Shown: positions 19,424 to 27,163, numbered from the stretch's first letter. The stretch: DNA of 64,000 nucleotides from Aldehydirespirator sp965261105 (GCA_965261105.1 CBDHCM010000006.1:992001-1056000); one strand, 5' to 3'. Notes: a model not told the origin generated them from the letters alone. Program-made: numbers and translations.

Positions 19424-19889
19424 TCACGGCGCCGGCACCAACCCGGGCCGCGAACGGCAGAGTTCGGCCCAGCGGGCTCGGGCGCCGCGATGGGGCTCAT
19501 CGGTCGCCGCGGCGTCCAGGGCGGCCGGACGTACATGGCCGTCCTCGGCGAGCCGGGCTACTACAGAGCCCAACTGTTCCCAGTTGGCTTCGACGACCGC
19601 GGGGCCGGAACGCAGCACCTCCAACACGGCCACTTCCGAGGGTGACAGGCCTGCGAGCAGCCTCCCGATCGGCCGCTGCGCGAACCGCACTTGTTGCCAC
19701 GGCACCGGTGCTCGTCCAGGCACGGCGGCCAGGTACGTCGATGGAACCTGCGAGGTGAGGCCCAGCCAGTGCGCCGCCGCCACACCCGCCGGGCCGGAGC
19801 CGGGGCCTCCGATAGCCAAGGCGACCTCCTCTGCGCGAGGCAGCGAGACGCCCAGCGGGGTGGGTGCGCCCTTCCAATAGGTTCCCTTG
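19424..19889 (-). pseudogene. AbiEi-type (DUF6088-like) antitoxin, 3' part
   Basis: The frame reads TYWKGAPTPLGVSLPRAEEV, ALAIGGPGSGPAGVAAAHWL and later LSPSEVAVLEVLRSGPAVVE. This is the C-terminal antitoxin domain of AbiEi/DUF6088 proteins, antitoxins of type IV AbiE systems. The 5' end of this segment is cut by the IS1595-type element at 19890. Joined to 22201-22360 at the 8-bp duplication TTCCCTTG, the frame is restored as RKG-TYWKG, giving a 205-residue protein. No AbiEii nucleotidyltransferase toxin gene is found downstream; a TrmH remnant follows instead. Confidence 0.78.
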
Positions 19890-20003
19890 GGTAACTACTG
19901 ACCTGTCTAGCCAGCGGCAATCCCGAAGCAGGCCACGACGACCACGGCTAGCACGATCAGCAGCAGTCCAAGCTTGGACGCTGGCTGCACACGCGGCAGG
20001 GTT

Positions 20004-20351
20004 TCACCACGGCGAGTCGTTCAGCGCCTGTTCAGCCAACGCTGATAGGGCCACCAGTCCCACAGCGGCAGCGATCAGCACCCCGAACGCGACAGCAAGA
20101 GTTGTCTGCCAGAACCCGAGCGGATCGCGGCCCGTGGTGAGCATCTGTGCCGTCACGGGCGATGGCGCATCGCCCGTGACCTGCTCGGCAGTCGGTGCCG
20201 GGGCGTCGGTGCCGGGTTGGGGGCCGTCGTAGTGGTCGATGCTGGTGCGTCCACCGTCGGCCACCTTGTCACCCCAAGTGCCGTCTGTGCGGCGCCAACG
20301 CTTCTTGTGGCGACCTGTCGGGTCGGGCTGCCAGAACTCGTGATCGGGCAT
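20004..20351 (-). CDS. Small membrane protein with DUF2510-like N-terminus (IS passenger)
   Basis: This 115-residue protein contains HEFWQPDPTGRHKKRWRRTD, then GTWGDKVADGG. This resembles the WxPDPTGRHxxRxWDGxxWTxxVADGG motif of DUF2510. A Pro/Thr-rich linker and one C-terminal transmembrane segment (LAVAFGVLIAAAVGLVALSA) follow. GGAGGA lies upstream of the ATG at 20351; the longer frame to 20588 is not supported. It lies inside the IS1595-type element, so it is cargo. Immediately downstream a short open stretch (19917-20000) encodes another hydrophobic tail (LGLLLIVLAVVVVACFG). Confidence 0.6.
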   Translation of the reverse strand: MPDHEFWQPDPTGRHKKRWRRTDGTWGDKVADGGRTSIDHYDGPQPGTDAPAPTAEQVTGDAPSPVTAQMLTTGRDPLGFWQTTLAVAFGVLIAAAVGLVALSALAEQALNDSPW

Positions 20352-20445
20352 GGTGGCTTCCTCCGCTGCCTGTTGGCGTTCCGCACCGTAGACGGTGAGG
20401 CCGAGGAGGCTCAAATCCCCCGCCCAAACGCGTGATCGCGCGACA

Positions 20446-20823
20446 ATGACAGAAGCCGCCGGGCTAGACCCCGAGCGGCTTCTAGACAGATTTTCGCTAC
20501 CCGGAAGGGAGTTACGAAATCCGATGAACTCGGACAATATCTTAGATGCGCGCGGTCCTAGACGCAAGCATCGGCTCGGGTTCACCACCGAACGATTAGG
20601 GCATCTGCGATGCTTGGACGTGGCTGTTCGGGCCGCGCTGCGAGCCCGCGAAGCGACCCGGCGACTAGAAGCCGACTATCGCAGCGGGCGACGTAAGCGG
20701 CCCGGCTGGATTCACGTGCCGGTAGAACCGGCGAAGCCCGGCGAAGTGCAGATCCTCAGCCGTCGGGTCTACGTCGGGCCGACGCTGGAGGACTTGCAGG
20801 AGCGTTGCCACGATCCCGCTTGA
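20446..20823 (+). CDS. Hypothetical protein (IS passenger)
   Basis: The reading frame from ATG 20446, or from ATG 20524 with GGAAGGGAG upstream, gives a basic Arg-rich protein. It has a helix (VAVRAALRAREATRRLEADY) and an end reading QILSRRVYVGPTLEDLQERC. I recognise no family. It lies inside the mobile element and overlaps a 50-codon ORF on the other strand, so one of the two may be false. Confidence 0.35.
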   Translation: MTEAAGLDPERLLDRFSLPGRELRNPMNSDNILDARGPRRKHRLGFTTERLGHLRCLDVAVRAALRAREATRRLEADYRSGRRKRPGWIHVPVEPAKPGEVQILSRRVYVGPTLEDLQERCHDPA

Positions 20824-20908
20824 TGCCGAGCACCGCGTCGGTGGCTTGCTCCAACTGAGCGAGCGTCAGGACGGGCTCTTCGGTGGTCGGCTCTGTCGGA
20901 TCGGGCAT
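20756..20908 (-). CDS. Very short ORF, possibly leaderless (50 aa)
   Basis: From the ATG at 20908 the frame reads MPDPTEPTTEEPVLTLAQLE and ends at 20756. A TATAGT box sits about ten bases before the ATG, which would fit a leaderless transcript as is common in actinobacteria. There is no Shine-Dalgarno. It lies in the passenger part of the IS1595-type element, antisense to the 3' end of the previous ORF. Function unknown. Confidence 0.2.
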   Translation of the reverse strand: MPDPTEPTTEEPVLTLAQLEQATDAVLGIKRDRGNAPASPPASARRRPDG

Positions 20909-21156
20909 GGTGGTCACTATAGATGGCCACCCGAGGTGCCTGCCAGATGGGGGTTTGACACGCGTGTAGTTACAGGACTGGCATACAGCGCAGGGCGCGC
21001 CTACAATGCGAGAGCCGGAGTGGTCCCACGATCACCCTCCTGTTGGTCACAGGGATGTGGGGCTGCTCCGGCTCTCCCGTTCATCACCACCGACAGCGGT
21101 TAGAACGATCTACACACTAACTTGCAAACAACAGATGTGCAAGTTCCGAGCATTCT

Positions 21157-22119
21157 TCAGTTGCGGGAGCCGGTCAATTCTCGCCATGTCAGGGACCGGC
21201 CGTCCAGCATCTCGGCAGCTTCGCCCATCCGGTCCAGCACGTGAACCTTGCGCCGGTTGTAGCGGAACGAATGCTCGATCACGTACCGGTGGAGATGCTC
21301 CGGGCTCCAGTAGTGGTAGGTGCCGATCCAGGTGCGCTTCAGGTGGCTCCAGTAGTTCTCGATCCCGTTGGTGTGAGCATCGCCGCGCACGTACTCGCGG
21401 GCACCGTGTTCGACGGTGGAGTGGCTATAGCCCATCGACGCCAACGGCAGATAGGAGCGCCACTCGGCGGTGAACACCACCGCACCCGGCTGAGCTGTTT
21501 CGGAAACGATCCCGGTAAGCGACCGGGCCGACGCGTCCGGCACCGGCACCGCCACAACGGTGCTAGTGGGCCGATCCTTCACACCGGTGACGGCGACCTT
21601 GTGAGCCGTCGAACGGCCCCGCTGGTCACCGATCTCGGCGCGGCGGCGGGCGTGCATGTTGCGGGCCTTGCCGCCGATGTAGGTCTCATCGACCTCGGCC
21701 GGCCCGTCGAAGCCCGGCATCTGCCCTTCAGCGAGCGCGGCCCGGATGCGGTGAGAGAGATGCCATGCGGTCTTCTGGCACACCCCCAGATCAGCAGCCA
21801 ACTGCACCGACGATCGGCCCTTCGGGTTGGCGACGATCAGGAAGATCGCTAGCAGCCACGTCCGGCAGCCGAGCTTGGAATCGTGCATGAGGGTGTGCGA
21901 CTTGACGCTGAAGTGCTTGCGGCAAGCCTTGCAGCGGTACGGCATCGGGCGGCGGCTGGCAACCTTCGACACGCGGTCGATGTCGCAGTGCGGACAGACC
22001 GGTCCATTCGGCCAGCGGCGACTCTCAAACCAGCGCTCGGCAGCGGTGTCGTCGGGGAATCGGCGGAAGAACTCTGCGATGCTCATCCCCGTGCGAACGA
22101 TCTGATGGGGTTGCTTGTT
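21157..22119 (-). CDS. IS1595-family (ISXO2-like) transposase
   Basis: This 320-residue protein has an N-terminal zinc ribbon (CPHCDIDRV...YRCKACRKHFSV) and the ISXO2-like DDE domain. Visible are EVDETYIGGKARN (first catalytic Asp), HTNGIENYWSHLKRTWIGTY (C-terminal acidic residue) and a TIR-adjacent position in its element. At the place of the second Asp, usually written TDEWxxY, this protein has TAEWRSY. The codon is GCC instead of GAC, so catalysis may be lost. Start ATG 22119 chosen to match the family start MSIAEFFRRFPD plus a short leader. Confidence 0.85.
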   Translation of the reverse strand, partial: NKQPHQIVRTGMSIAEFFRRFPDDTAAERWFESRRWPNGPVCPHCDIDRVSKVASRRPMPYRCKACRKHFSVKSHTLMHDSKLGCRTWLLAIFLIVANPKGRSSVQLAADLGVCQKTAWHLSHRIRAALAEGQMPGFDGPAEVDETYIGGKARNMHARRRAEIGDQRGRSTAHKVAVTGVKDRPTSTVVAVPVPDASARSLTGIVSETAQPGAVVFTAEWRSYLPLASMGYSHSTVEHGAREYVRGDAHTNGIENYWSHLKRTWIGTYHYWSPEHLHRYVIEHSFRYNRRKVHVLDRMGEAAEMLDGRSLTWRELTGSRN

Positions 22120-22200
22120 CATGTCCCCATGAATCCACAGGGGTGTGACATCCAATCTGTGCCCCGACCTTGACTTTGGCTAGGCAGGTCAGTAGTTGCC

Positions 22201-22360
22201 TTCCCTTGCGGACACGGGCCAGCCCCCCGCCGGCGGCCAGACGAGAGAAGGCCGACTCGACCGCGCTACGTGGCCCGCTGACGTCGCGCACCGCGACGAA
22301 CGAACTCTCCGGCAACATCGCCACATGGCTGGCGACGCGCTGCGACACCGAACCTCTCAT
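22201..22360 (-). pseudogene. AbiEi-type (DUF6088-like) antitoxin, 5' part
   Basis: From the ATG at 22360 the frame encodes MRGSVSQRVASHVAMLPESS, then VAVRDVSGPRSAVESAFSRL and GGGLARVRKG. This is the N-terminal winged-helix domain of AbiEi-like antitoxins, which bind inverted or direct repeats and repress their own promoter. The frame is cut at the IS1595 insertion point and resumes at 19881. It is divergent from the Fic gene, with three repeats in between. Confidence 0.75.
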
Positions 22361-22430
22361 GCAAGTAAAGCGTAACATCTTCCTAGCAAGACATCCATAT
22401 CAGTAGTTCCAGAGAACCCCAATTCTTCTT

Positions 22431-22607
22431 GTGCGTTTGGATTCGTGTGAACTCGACAACTTGGCGGGACGATCCGTGGAACATGTTCTGTGCGTTTGGA
22501 TTCGTGTGAACTCGACAAACACAATCTCGACAACTGGTTCGCGGATCGTCGGGAAGGATTCTTCGCAGATTTGTTTTGTGCGTTTGGATTCGCGTGAACT
22601 CGACAAC
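22431..22607. repeat. Three direct repeats of 30 bp upstream of the Fic gene
   Basis: Near-identical copies start at 22431, 22490 and 22578; the shared core includes GTGCGTTTGGATTCG and GTGAACTCGACAA. Spacing is 59 and 88 bases, so spacers are unequal (29-30 and about 59 bases). They fill the divergent region between the broken AbiEi-type gene and the Fic gene, a typical place for operators. No cas genes are present. Confidence 0.8.
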
Positions 22608-22614
22608 ATGGACC

Positions 22615-23673
22615 ATGGCAGACAGAAATCTTGATATTCTTCAGTATATGAACGAGAATCTCGGAGCTGCCGAGCCCCGAGGCCGGGGCCGCCCAACCCA
22701 CCGGGACGTGTACCACCGGCTCCGTGTCCAAGTCGACGAGCTACGGGACCGTATGGGTGGACTGCCGCTTCCCGAGGAGGCCGCCGGCATCTGGCAGGCC
22801 ATTTGGTACGAGGAGGCCCACCACTCCACTGCCATTGAGGGCAACACGCTGGTCCTCAAGCAGGTGGAGCGACTGCTTGGCGAGGGCCGGGCCGTAGGGA
22901 ACCAGGAACTGAGCCAGTACCTGGAGGTCAAGGGCTACGGGGCCGCCGCTGAGTGGGTATACCACCAGGCGCTCCGGCCCGAGGGGCTTTCGGAGCACGG
23001 CAAGGTAGTAACGGTTGCTGAGGTGCGCGAGATCCACCGTGCGGCGATGGCCCCGGTATGGGAAGTGGCACCCCATCCCCAAGCCACTGATCGAGAAGCG
23101 CCAGGCCGCTACCGCGAGCACGAGATCCACCCGTTTCCCGGCGGCATGGAGCCCGTGTCGTGGCCGCTCATTGCTGGTGAGTTGACCGCGTGGGAAGACC
23201 AGGTCAACTCGCTCGACCGGGGCTCCCAGATGTTCCCGGAGGCGCTCGCGGCGGTCCATTGCCGTTTCGAGCACATCCACCCGTTCATCGACGGAAACGG
23301 CAGCGCGGGACGGCTCGTGCTCAACCTGATCCTCGTGCGCCTGGGATATCCGCCCGTGGTAATCTACAAGCGCGACCGGTTGCGGTACCTACGAGCGCTC
23401 CAGAAGGCCGATGACGGCTACTTCAGCCTGCTAGGCGAGATGCTCGCCCGGGCCATACTCCACAGCCTCTACCGGTTCGTGCTGCCCGCAGTTGCAGGAC
23501 CGGCCCGGTTGGTGCCGCTTGAAGCGCTGGCCACGCCAGAGTTGAACACGGCCGCCTTGCGAGGGGCGGCGGGACGAGGCAGGCTACAGGCCACCCGGGG
23601 AAGCGGTGGACGCTGGCGCAGCTCCAAGACCTGGGTGGAGGAGTACAAGGAGACCCGCTACCAGCGGGCCTGA
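22615..23673 (+). CDS. Fic-family protein (putative AMP transferase)
   Basis: This is a 352-residue Fic/DOC-fold protein. The N-terminal inhibitory helix carries HHSTAIEGN, the (S/T)xxxE(G/N) motif that blocks ATP when intact. The active site reads HIHPFIDGNGSAGRLVLN, where the usual GNGR has become GNGS. The C-terminal region (GRLQATRGSGGRWRSSKTWV) resembles an HTH-like tail seen in actinobacterial Fic proteins. Start at ATG 22615 is preferred; the TTG at 22576 lies inside the third repeat and the ATG at 22648 is also possible. Likely an NMP-transferase or a toxin-like protein; substrate unknown. Confidence 0.85.
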   Translation: MADRNLDILQYMNENLGAAEPRGRGRPTHRDVYHRLRVQVDELRDRMGGLPLPEEAAGIWQAIWYEEAHHSTAIEGNTLVLKQVERLLGEGRAVGNQELSQYLEVKGYGAAAEWVYHQALRPEGLSEHGKVVTVAEVREIHRAAMAPVWEVAPHPQATDREAPGRYREHEIHPFPGGMEPVSWPLIAGELTAWEDQVNSLDRGSQMFPEALAAVHCRFEHIHPFIDGNGSAGRLVLNLILVRLGYPPVVIYKRDRLRYLRALQKADDGYFSLLGEMLARAILHSLYRFVLPAVAGPARLVPLEALATPELNTAALRGAAGRGRLQATRGSGGRWRSSKTWVEEYKETRYQRA

Positions 23674-23730
23674 GTCCGGCGTCTCTTTCCACCCGGCGTC
23701 TCTTTCCAGCACGGATCGAACTGGTCGCCG

Positions 23731-23914
23731 CTAGGTCTCCGAAGCGGGCGGCGGGGCCCAGCGGCGGATCCAGGCGTGCATGGCTATCCCGGCGGCTACG
23801 CCGGCGTTGATCGGCCACGTTGCGCTGATCGCCGCCTCTGAGCAGCTCAGGATCGAGGTGGTCGCCCTCGGGCCAGGGCTCGGGGTGCGGGCCGACGCCG
23901 ACCTCCTCGCTCAC
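23731..23914 (-). pseudogene. TrmH-family RNA methyltransferase, N-terminus joined to extreme C-terminus
   Basis: The GTG at 23914 has GGGGAG five bases upstream and begins VSEEVGVGPHPEPWPEGDHL, then DPELLRGGDQRNVAD, the N-terminus of a SpoU/TrmH subfamily. It then jumps, out of frame, to INAGVAAGIAMHAWIRRWA and a stop at 23731. The whole methyltransferase core is deleted between RNVAD and SINAG. The last about 70 bases match 19060-19129 almost exactly. The two remnants carry complementary halves of the same gene. Confidence 0.7.
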
Positions 23915-24030
23915 CGCGCTCCCCGCCGAGAGCGTCCCTCGAACACCGCGACCACGGTACAAGCGGCGACTCGCCCGAACCGGCTCCATCCGGTCGAACC
24001 GGGCCCATCCCGCCGGAGGAGAGCCATCTA

Positions 24031-25173
24031 GTGTCTGAGGCGGTGAAGCTCTGGGTCTCAAGGCGCGGCACACGCCGCCAGCCCTATCTGGTGAAGGGTG
24101 CTCCCAAGGACGCGTGGGGTCGCTTCTGGGTCGGGCTGGGCGTGTTCGCACTGGTGATCGGCGGGGGAGCCTTCGGCTACCACCAGCTCGGGCTCACGGT
24201 GGGGGAGGCCCTCTACCAGACCGTTATCACCGTCACCACCGTGGGCTACGGCGAGGTCGGCACCATCACCGACAGTTACCGGGTGTTCACGATCCTGCTC
24301 ATCGTGTTCGGAACCGGTACGGCCCTCTACACGCTGGGAGTTCTCATAGAGTCGCTGTTCGAGGGCCGGCTCGACGACCAGATCCGGAGGCGGCGCATGC
24401 AGAAGCAGATCGATCGGCTGAGCGGCCACGTCGTGCTGTGCGGCTTCGGCCAGGTCGGAAGGGCCATCCACCGCGAGCTGGCCACCGCGGGCCGCACCGT
24501 GGTGGTGGTCGACCGCAGGGAGCTCGACGACCTCGGGCTGCCGCTCAACGTCGTGGGTGAGGCCACCGAAGACGACGTGCTCGTGGCGGCCGGCCTGGAG
24601 CGGGCCAGCGTCCTGATCCTGGCCCTCGACTCCGATGTCGACAACCTCTACGTGGCCCTGACAGCCCGCTCTATGTGTCCGGGCCTGTTCATCGTGGCCC
24701 GCTCCAACAACTCCTCCGCGGAGCCGAAGCTCCGCCAGGCCGGTGTGGACCGGGTGGTCAACGCCCACGAGATCGGCGGCTCCAGGATGGCCGCGCTGGT
24801 GCTGCAGCCCGACGTGGTCGATTTCCTCGGCGTGGTCATGCACGACGAGGATCTCGCGGTGCGCCTAGCTGAGACCGCGGTCACCGCGGACGGCCCGTTC
24901 GCAGGCCGGGCGCTCGCGAAGTGCAAGATTGCCGAGTCCACCGGCGCGACCGTTCTGGCGGTTCGCCGCAACGAGTCCTTCGTGACCGACCCGCCGGACC
25001 ATTTCGTGCTGGCGGCCGACGACGTGCTGATCGTGCTCGGCACCAAGCCGCAGCTCGCCGAGCTCAGCTCCAAGGCGGGCGCCAGGGCTCGGGCCGAGGC
25101 GGAGGTGCCGGCCGTCGTGCCGGGCGGGCCTCGGGGCTGGCGACGCTTTGGCGGGGCCCGTCCGAACCGGTAG
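24031..25173 (+). CDS. Potassium channel with RCK/TrkA domains
   Basis: This 380-residue membrane protein has two transmembrane helices (FWVGLGVFALVIGGGAFGYH; VFTILLIVFGTGTALYTLGV) flanking a pore with the selectivity filter TVTTVGYGE. It is followed by an RCK/TrkA_N Rossmann domain (VVLCGFGQVGRAIHRELA) and a TrkA_C domain (residues about 265-345). This is the MthK/Kch-type architecture of ligand-gated K+ channels. The start is GTG at 24031. The tail is Ala/Arg-rich. It stands alone upstream of tRNA-Gln. Confidence 0.92.
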   Translation: MSEAVKLWVSRRGTRRQPYLVKGAPKDAWGRFWVGLGVFALVIGGGAFGYHQLGLTVGEALYQTVITVTTVGYGEVGTITDSYRVFTILLIVFGTGTALYTLGVLIESLFEGRLDDQIRRRRMQKQIDRLSGHVVLCGFGQVGRAIHRELATAGRTVVVVDRRELDDLGLPLNVVGEATEDDVLVAAGLERASVLILALDSDVDNLYVALTARSMCPGLFIVARSNNSSAEPKLRQAGVDRVVNAHEIGGSRMAALVLQPDVVDFLGVVMHDEDLAVRLAETAVTADGPFAGRALAKCKIAESTGATVLAVRRNESFVTDPPDHFVLAADDVLIVLGTKPQLAELSSKAGARARAEAEVPAVVPGGPRGWRRFGGARPNR

Positions 25174-25187
25174 CCTGTGCGGCGCTG

Positions 25188-25259
25188 TCGGGGATGGTGT
25201 AATAGGTAACACAGCTGGTTCTGGTCCAGCCATTGGGGGTTCGAGTCCTCCTCCCCGAA
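25188..25259 (+). tRNA. tRNA-Gln (anticodon CTG)
   Basis: This is a 72-base cloverleaf. The acceptor stem TCGGGGA pairs with TCCCCGA, the anticodon loop is TTCTGGT with CTG, and the T-loop is GGTTCGAGTCC. Discriminator base A; CCA is not encoded. Confidence 0.93.
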
Positions 25260-25305
25260 CCCGGCGCTATGCTGCGCCCGCCCGCGGGACCCGCGGTGTG
25301 CACCT

Positions 25306-25378
25306 GCCCCGTTCGTCTAGCGGCCTAGGACGCCACCCTCTCAAGGTGGTAGCACGGGTTCAAATCCCGTACGGGGTA
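25306..25378 (+). tRNA. tRNA-Glu (anticodon CTC)
   Basis: This is a 73-base cloverleaf. The acceptor GCCCCGT pairs with ACGGGGT (first pair G-U), the anticodon stem-loop CACCCTCTCAAGGTG holds CTC, and the T-arm is CGGGTTCAAATCCCG. It lies 46 bases after tRNA-Gln. A small hairpin (CCGGCT/AGCCGG at 25388-25404) follows and could terminate the transcript. Confidence 0.93.
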
Positions 25379-25418
25379 CTCTCTTGCGCCGGCTGGCTGA
25401 GCCGGGCCTGTCGGTTGG

Positions 25419-25787
25419 TCAGGCCGGCTGGTTGAGTTCGATCATGTTGCCGGCCGGGTCGAAGAAGAACGTCTGTCGTGCCGGCGTTCCCGGCAGCGGC
25501 CTGGGGTCGGCCACCTCCACGCCCCGCTCCCGCAGCTCGGCCACCGCGGCGTCGATGTCGTCCACCTTGAAGGCCCAGTGCTGGCCGGCGGGCGGGACCC
25601 AGCCCTCGACCTCGATGAGGTGCACCTCGCCGCCGCCGGGGCTGCGCAGCCAGCGGCCGTTGAAGCCGAAGTCGGGGCGGGGCAGCACGGCCATGCCCAG
25701 CACGTCGGTGTAGAACGGCGCCGCGACCTCCGCGTCAGCGACGTTGATCGACACGTGGTGCACCGGCCCGAGTTCCACCTCAGCCAC
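25419..25787 (-). CDS. VOC (glyoxalase/dioxygenase superfamily) protein
   Basis: This 122-residue single-module VOC protein opens GPVHHVSINVADAEVAAPFY, continues through TDVLGM and HWAFKVDDIDAA, and ends FFFDPAGNMIELNQ. His and Glu at the beta-strand ends are the usual metal ligands. Start taken as GTG 25787, next to the domain; an ATG at 25832 would add 15 residues that overlap a dispersed repeat. Substrate unknown. Confidence 0.8.
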   Translation of the reverse strand: MAEVELGPVHHVSINVADAEVAAPFYTDVLGMAVLPRPDFGFNGRWLRSPGGGEVHLIEVEGWVPPAGQHWAFKVDDIDAAVAELRERGVEVADPRPLPGTPARQTFFFDPAGNMIELNQPA

Positions 25788-25837
25788 GCTAGCCGCCCGC
25801 GCGGCTGAGTAAACCGCCACGCGGTGAAACACCTTGA

Positions 25838-25888
25838 TTCCCGCTCTTGTTCGCTGCGCTCACGGGCCGCTCGGGCCACGGCCTCGCT
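25838..25888. repeat. Dispersed ~51-bp intergenic repeat, copy 1
   Basis: This shares a core (CTCTTGTTCGCT, CACGGGCCGCTCGGGCCACG) with copies at 29306-29356 (opposite strand) and 39799-39849. It contains the palindromic bit GGCCGTGGCC. It lies between mutM and the VOC gene. Confidence 0.8.
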
Positions 25889-25938
25889 CAGCGCCCTACG
25901 AATGTCCTCGGTGAACTGCGGCCTATCCGCTCGGCCTC

Positions 25939-26754
25939 TCAGCGCCGCTGGCAGGCGGGGCACCAGGTGGTTCCCCTGGCGTCGACAACCCGGCGGCGCA
26001 ACTCTGTGCCGCAGCGCTCGCACGGCTCGCCGGCCCGGCCGTAGCAGCGCAGGTGGTGCTGGTTGCGGCCCGACGCGCCGTCCAGCGCGGCGTAGTCGCG
26101 CAGCGTCGTGCCGCCGTGGCGCAGTCCCGAGGCCAATGCGGTGCGGATGGCGTCGGCCAGCCGGCCGGCACGGGGCTTCGACAGGTGGCGGATCGCGGGG
26201 TTGACGCCCGCCAGCCACAGCGCCTCGTCGGCGTAGATGTTGCCCACGCCCGCCACCGGCCGCTGCGACAGGAGCTGCGTCTTGATGCAGCGCCGGCTGG
26301 CCCGCAGCGCCTGCCACAGGCCCTCGCCGGTGAACTGCTCGCTGAATGGCTCGGGGCCGAGGCGGTTGAGCGTGGCGATGGTCTCATAGCAGCCCGCTGA
26401 CACCACGTGCACCCGGCCGAACCGGCGCACGTCGTGCAGCGTGAGCGCATCGTCGTCATCGAGCCGCCACCAGGCCCGCAGGTGCGGGTGCGCTAGGTCG
26501 ACGGCGGGGGACACCGCGAGCCTGCCGGTCATGCCAAGGTGGATGACAAGCTCGCATCCGGACTCGCTGGCGTCGTCGAGATCGACAATCAGGTACTTGC
26601 CGCGGCGGCGCACCCCCGTCACGTCGCAGCCGACTGCCTCGATCGCGGACGCAAACTTCGCCGACGGGTGGGAGCCCGCTTCGGTGATGGAGCAGCCCTC
26701 CAGCCGCGGCTGCAACTGGGCTCGAATGGTCTCGACCTCGGGAAGCTCGGGCAC
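25939..26754 (-). CDS. mutM: Formamidopyrimidine-DNA glycosylase
   Basis: This is a 271-residue bifunctional glycosylase/AP lyase for oxidised purines. It starts directly with PELPEVETIR after a GTG (26754), so the catalytic Pro2 and Glu are in place. Conserved are GKYLIVDL, HLGMTGRL and a C-terminal zinc finger with CERCGTELRR...CPACQRR. The frame extends upstream to an ATG at 26811, but the family requires the N-terminal Pro, which settles the start. Confidence 0.95.
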   Translation of the reverse strand: MPELPEVETIRAQLQPRLEGCSITEAGSHPSAKFASAIEAVGCDVTGVRRRGKYLIVDLDDASESGCELVIHLGMTGRLAVSPAVDLAHPHLRAWWRLDDDDALTLHDVRRFGRVHVVSAGCYETIATLNRLGPEPFSEQFTGEGLWQALRASRRCIKTQLLSQRPVAGVGNIYADEALWLAGVNPAIRHLSKPRAGRLADAIRTALASGLRHGGTTLRDYAALDGASGRNQHHLRCYGRAGEPCERCGTELRRRVVDARGTTWCPACQRR

Positions 26755-26854
26755 GGGCCGCAACGTATCGGAGCGGACCGCCCCCGGCATCGATCCGGTC
26801 GCGCCAGGCAACCCCGCCGCGGAGAACCGATGCGGCGGTGCCAGCCGGGGAGGG

Positions 26855-27163
26855 TCAGGCCGCGGCGGTTGATCCGGACGCGCCCTGCACGATCACGTCG
26901 ATCAAGTCGATGAATTCGGGCCGGTTCCTGAAGTGCTCGGCCTGCTCGCCCCTCCAGGGTTCAATCAGCTCCTCGGGATCGAACCCGGCCCGCTGCCAGG
27001 CGGTGGCGATCACTCGCAGGGCCGAGTCCACCTCCGGAGAAGCAGCCGCGAGGGCCGCGGCCGCCATCGCATCCACGTCGATGGTCTCGCTGCTCACCAG
27101 GGGACGGCGAATGGTGGAGATCCGGAACCTGATTGCCTCGGCAGCGATGCGAGTGTGGTTCAT
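26855..27163 (-). CDS. Hypothetical protein
   Basis: This 102-residue acidic, mostly helical ORF begins MNHTRIAAEAIRFRISTIRR and ends GASGSTAAA. It has no signal peptide, membrane segment or recognised motif. Codon use fits the genome and it sits between hemH and mutM on the same strand, so I regard it as real but unassigned. Confidence 0.5.
   Translation of the reverse strand: MNHTRIAAEAIRFRISTIRRPLVSSETIDVDAMAAAALAAASPEVDSALRVIATAWQRAGFDPEELIEPWRGEQAEHFRNRPEFIDLIDVIVQGASGSTAAA

Larger units (their letters stand above)
19890..22200 (-). mobile_element. IS1595-family element with passenger genes (2311 bp)
   Basis: The ends are defined by inverted repeats of about 24 bases with two mismatches (shared core AACTACTGACCTG, inner CTAGCCA). 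The first is at 19890 and the complement ends at 22200. It is flanked by a perfect 8-bp target duplication TTCCCTTG (19882-19889 and 22201-22208), the length expected for IS1595. It carries the transposase (21157-22119, minus) and about 1.2 kb of passenger DNA (19920-21156). It splits an AbiEi-type gene. Confidence 0.88.

Noticed and set aside
20846..21103. 85-residue plus-strand ORF in the IS1595-type element
   Set aside because: No ribosome site, no motif and atypical composition; likely non-coding.
22431..22607. Possible CRISPR array
   Set aside because: Only three repeats with unequal spacers (about 30 and 59 bases), no cas genes, and a position immediately before the Fic start; operators are more likely.
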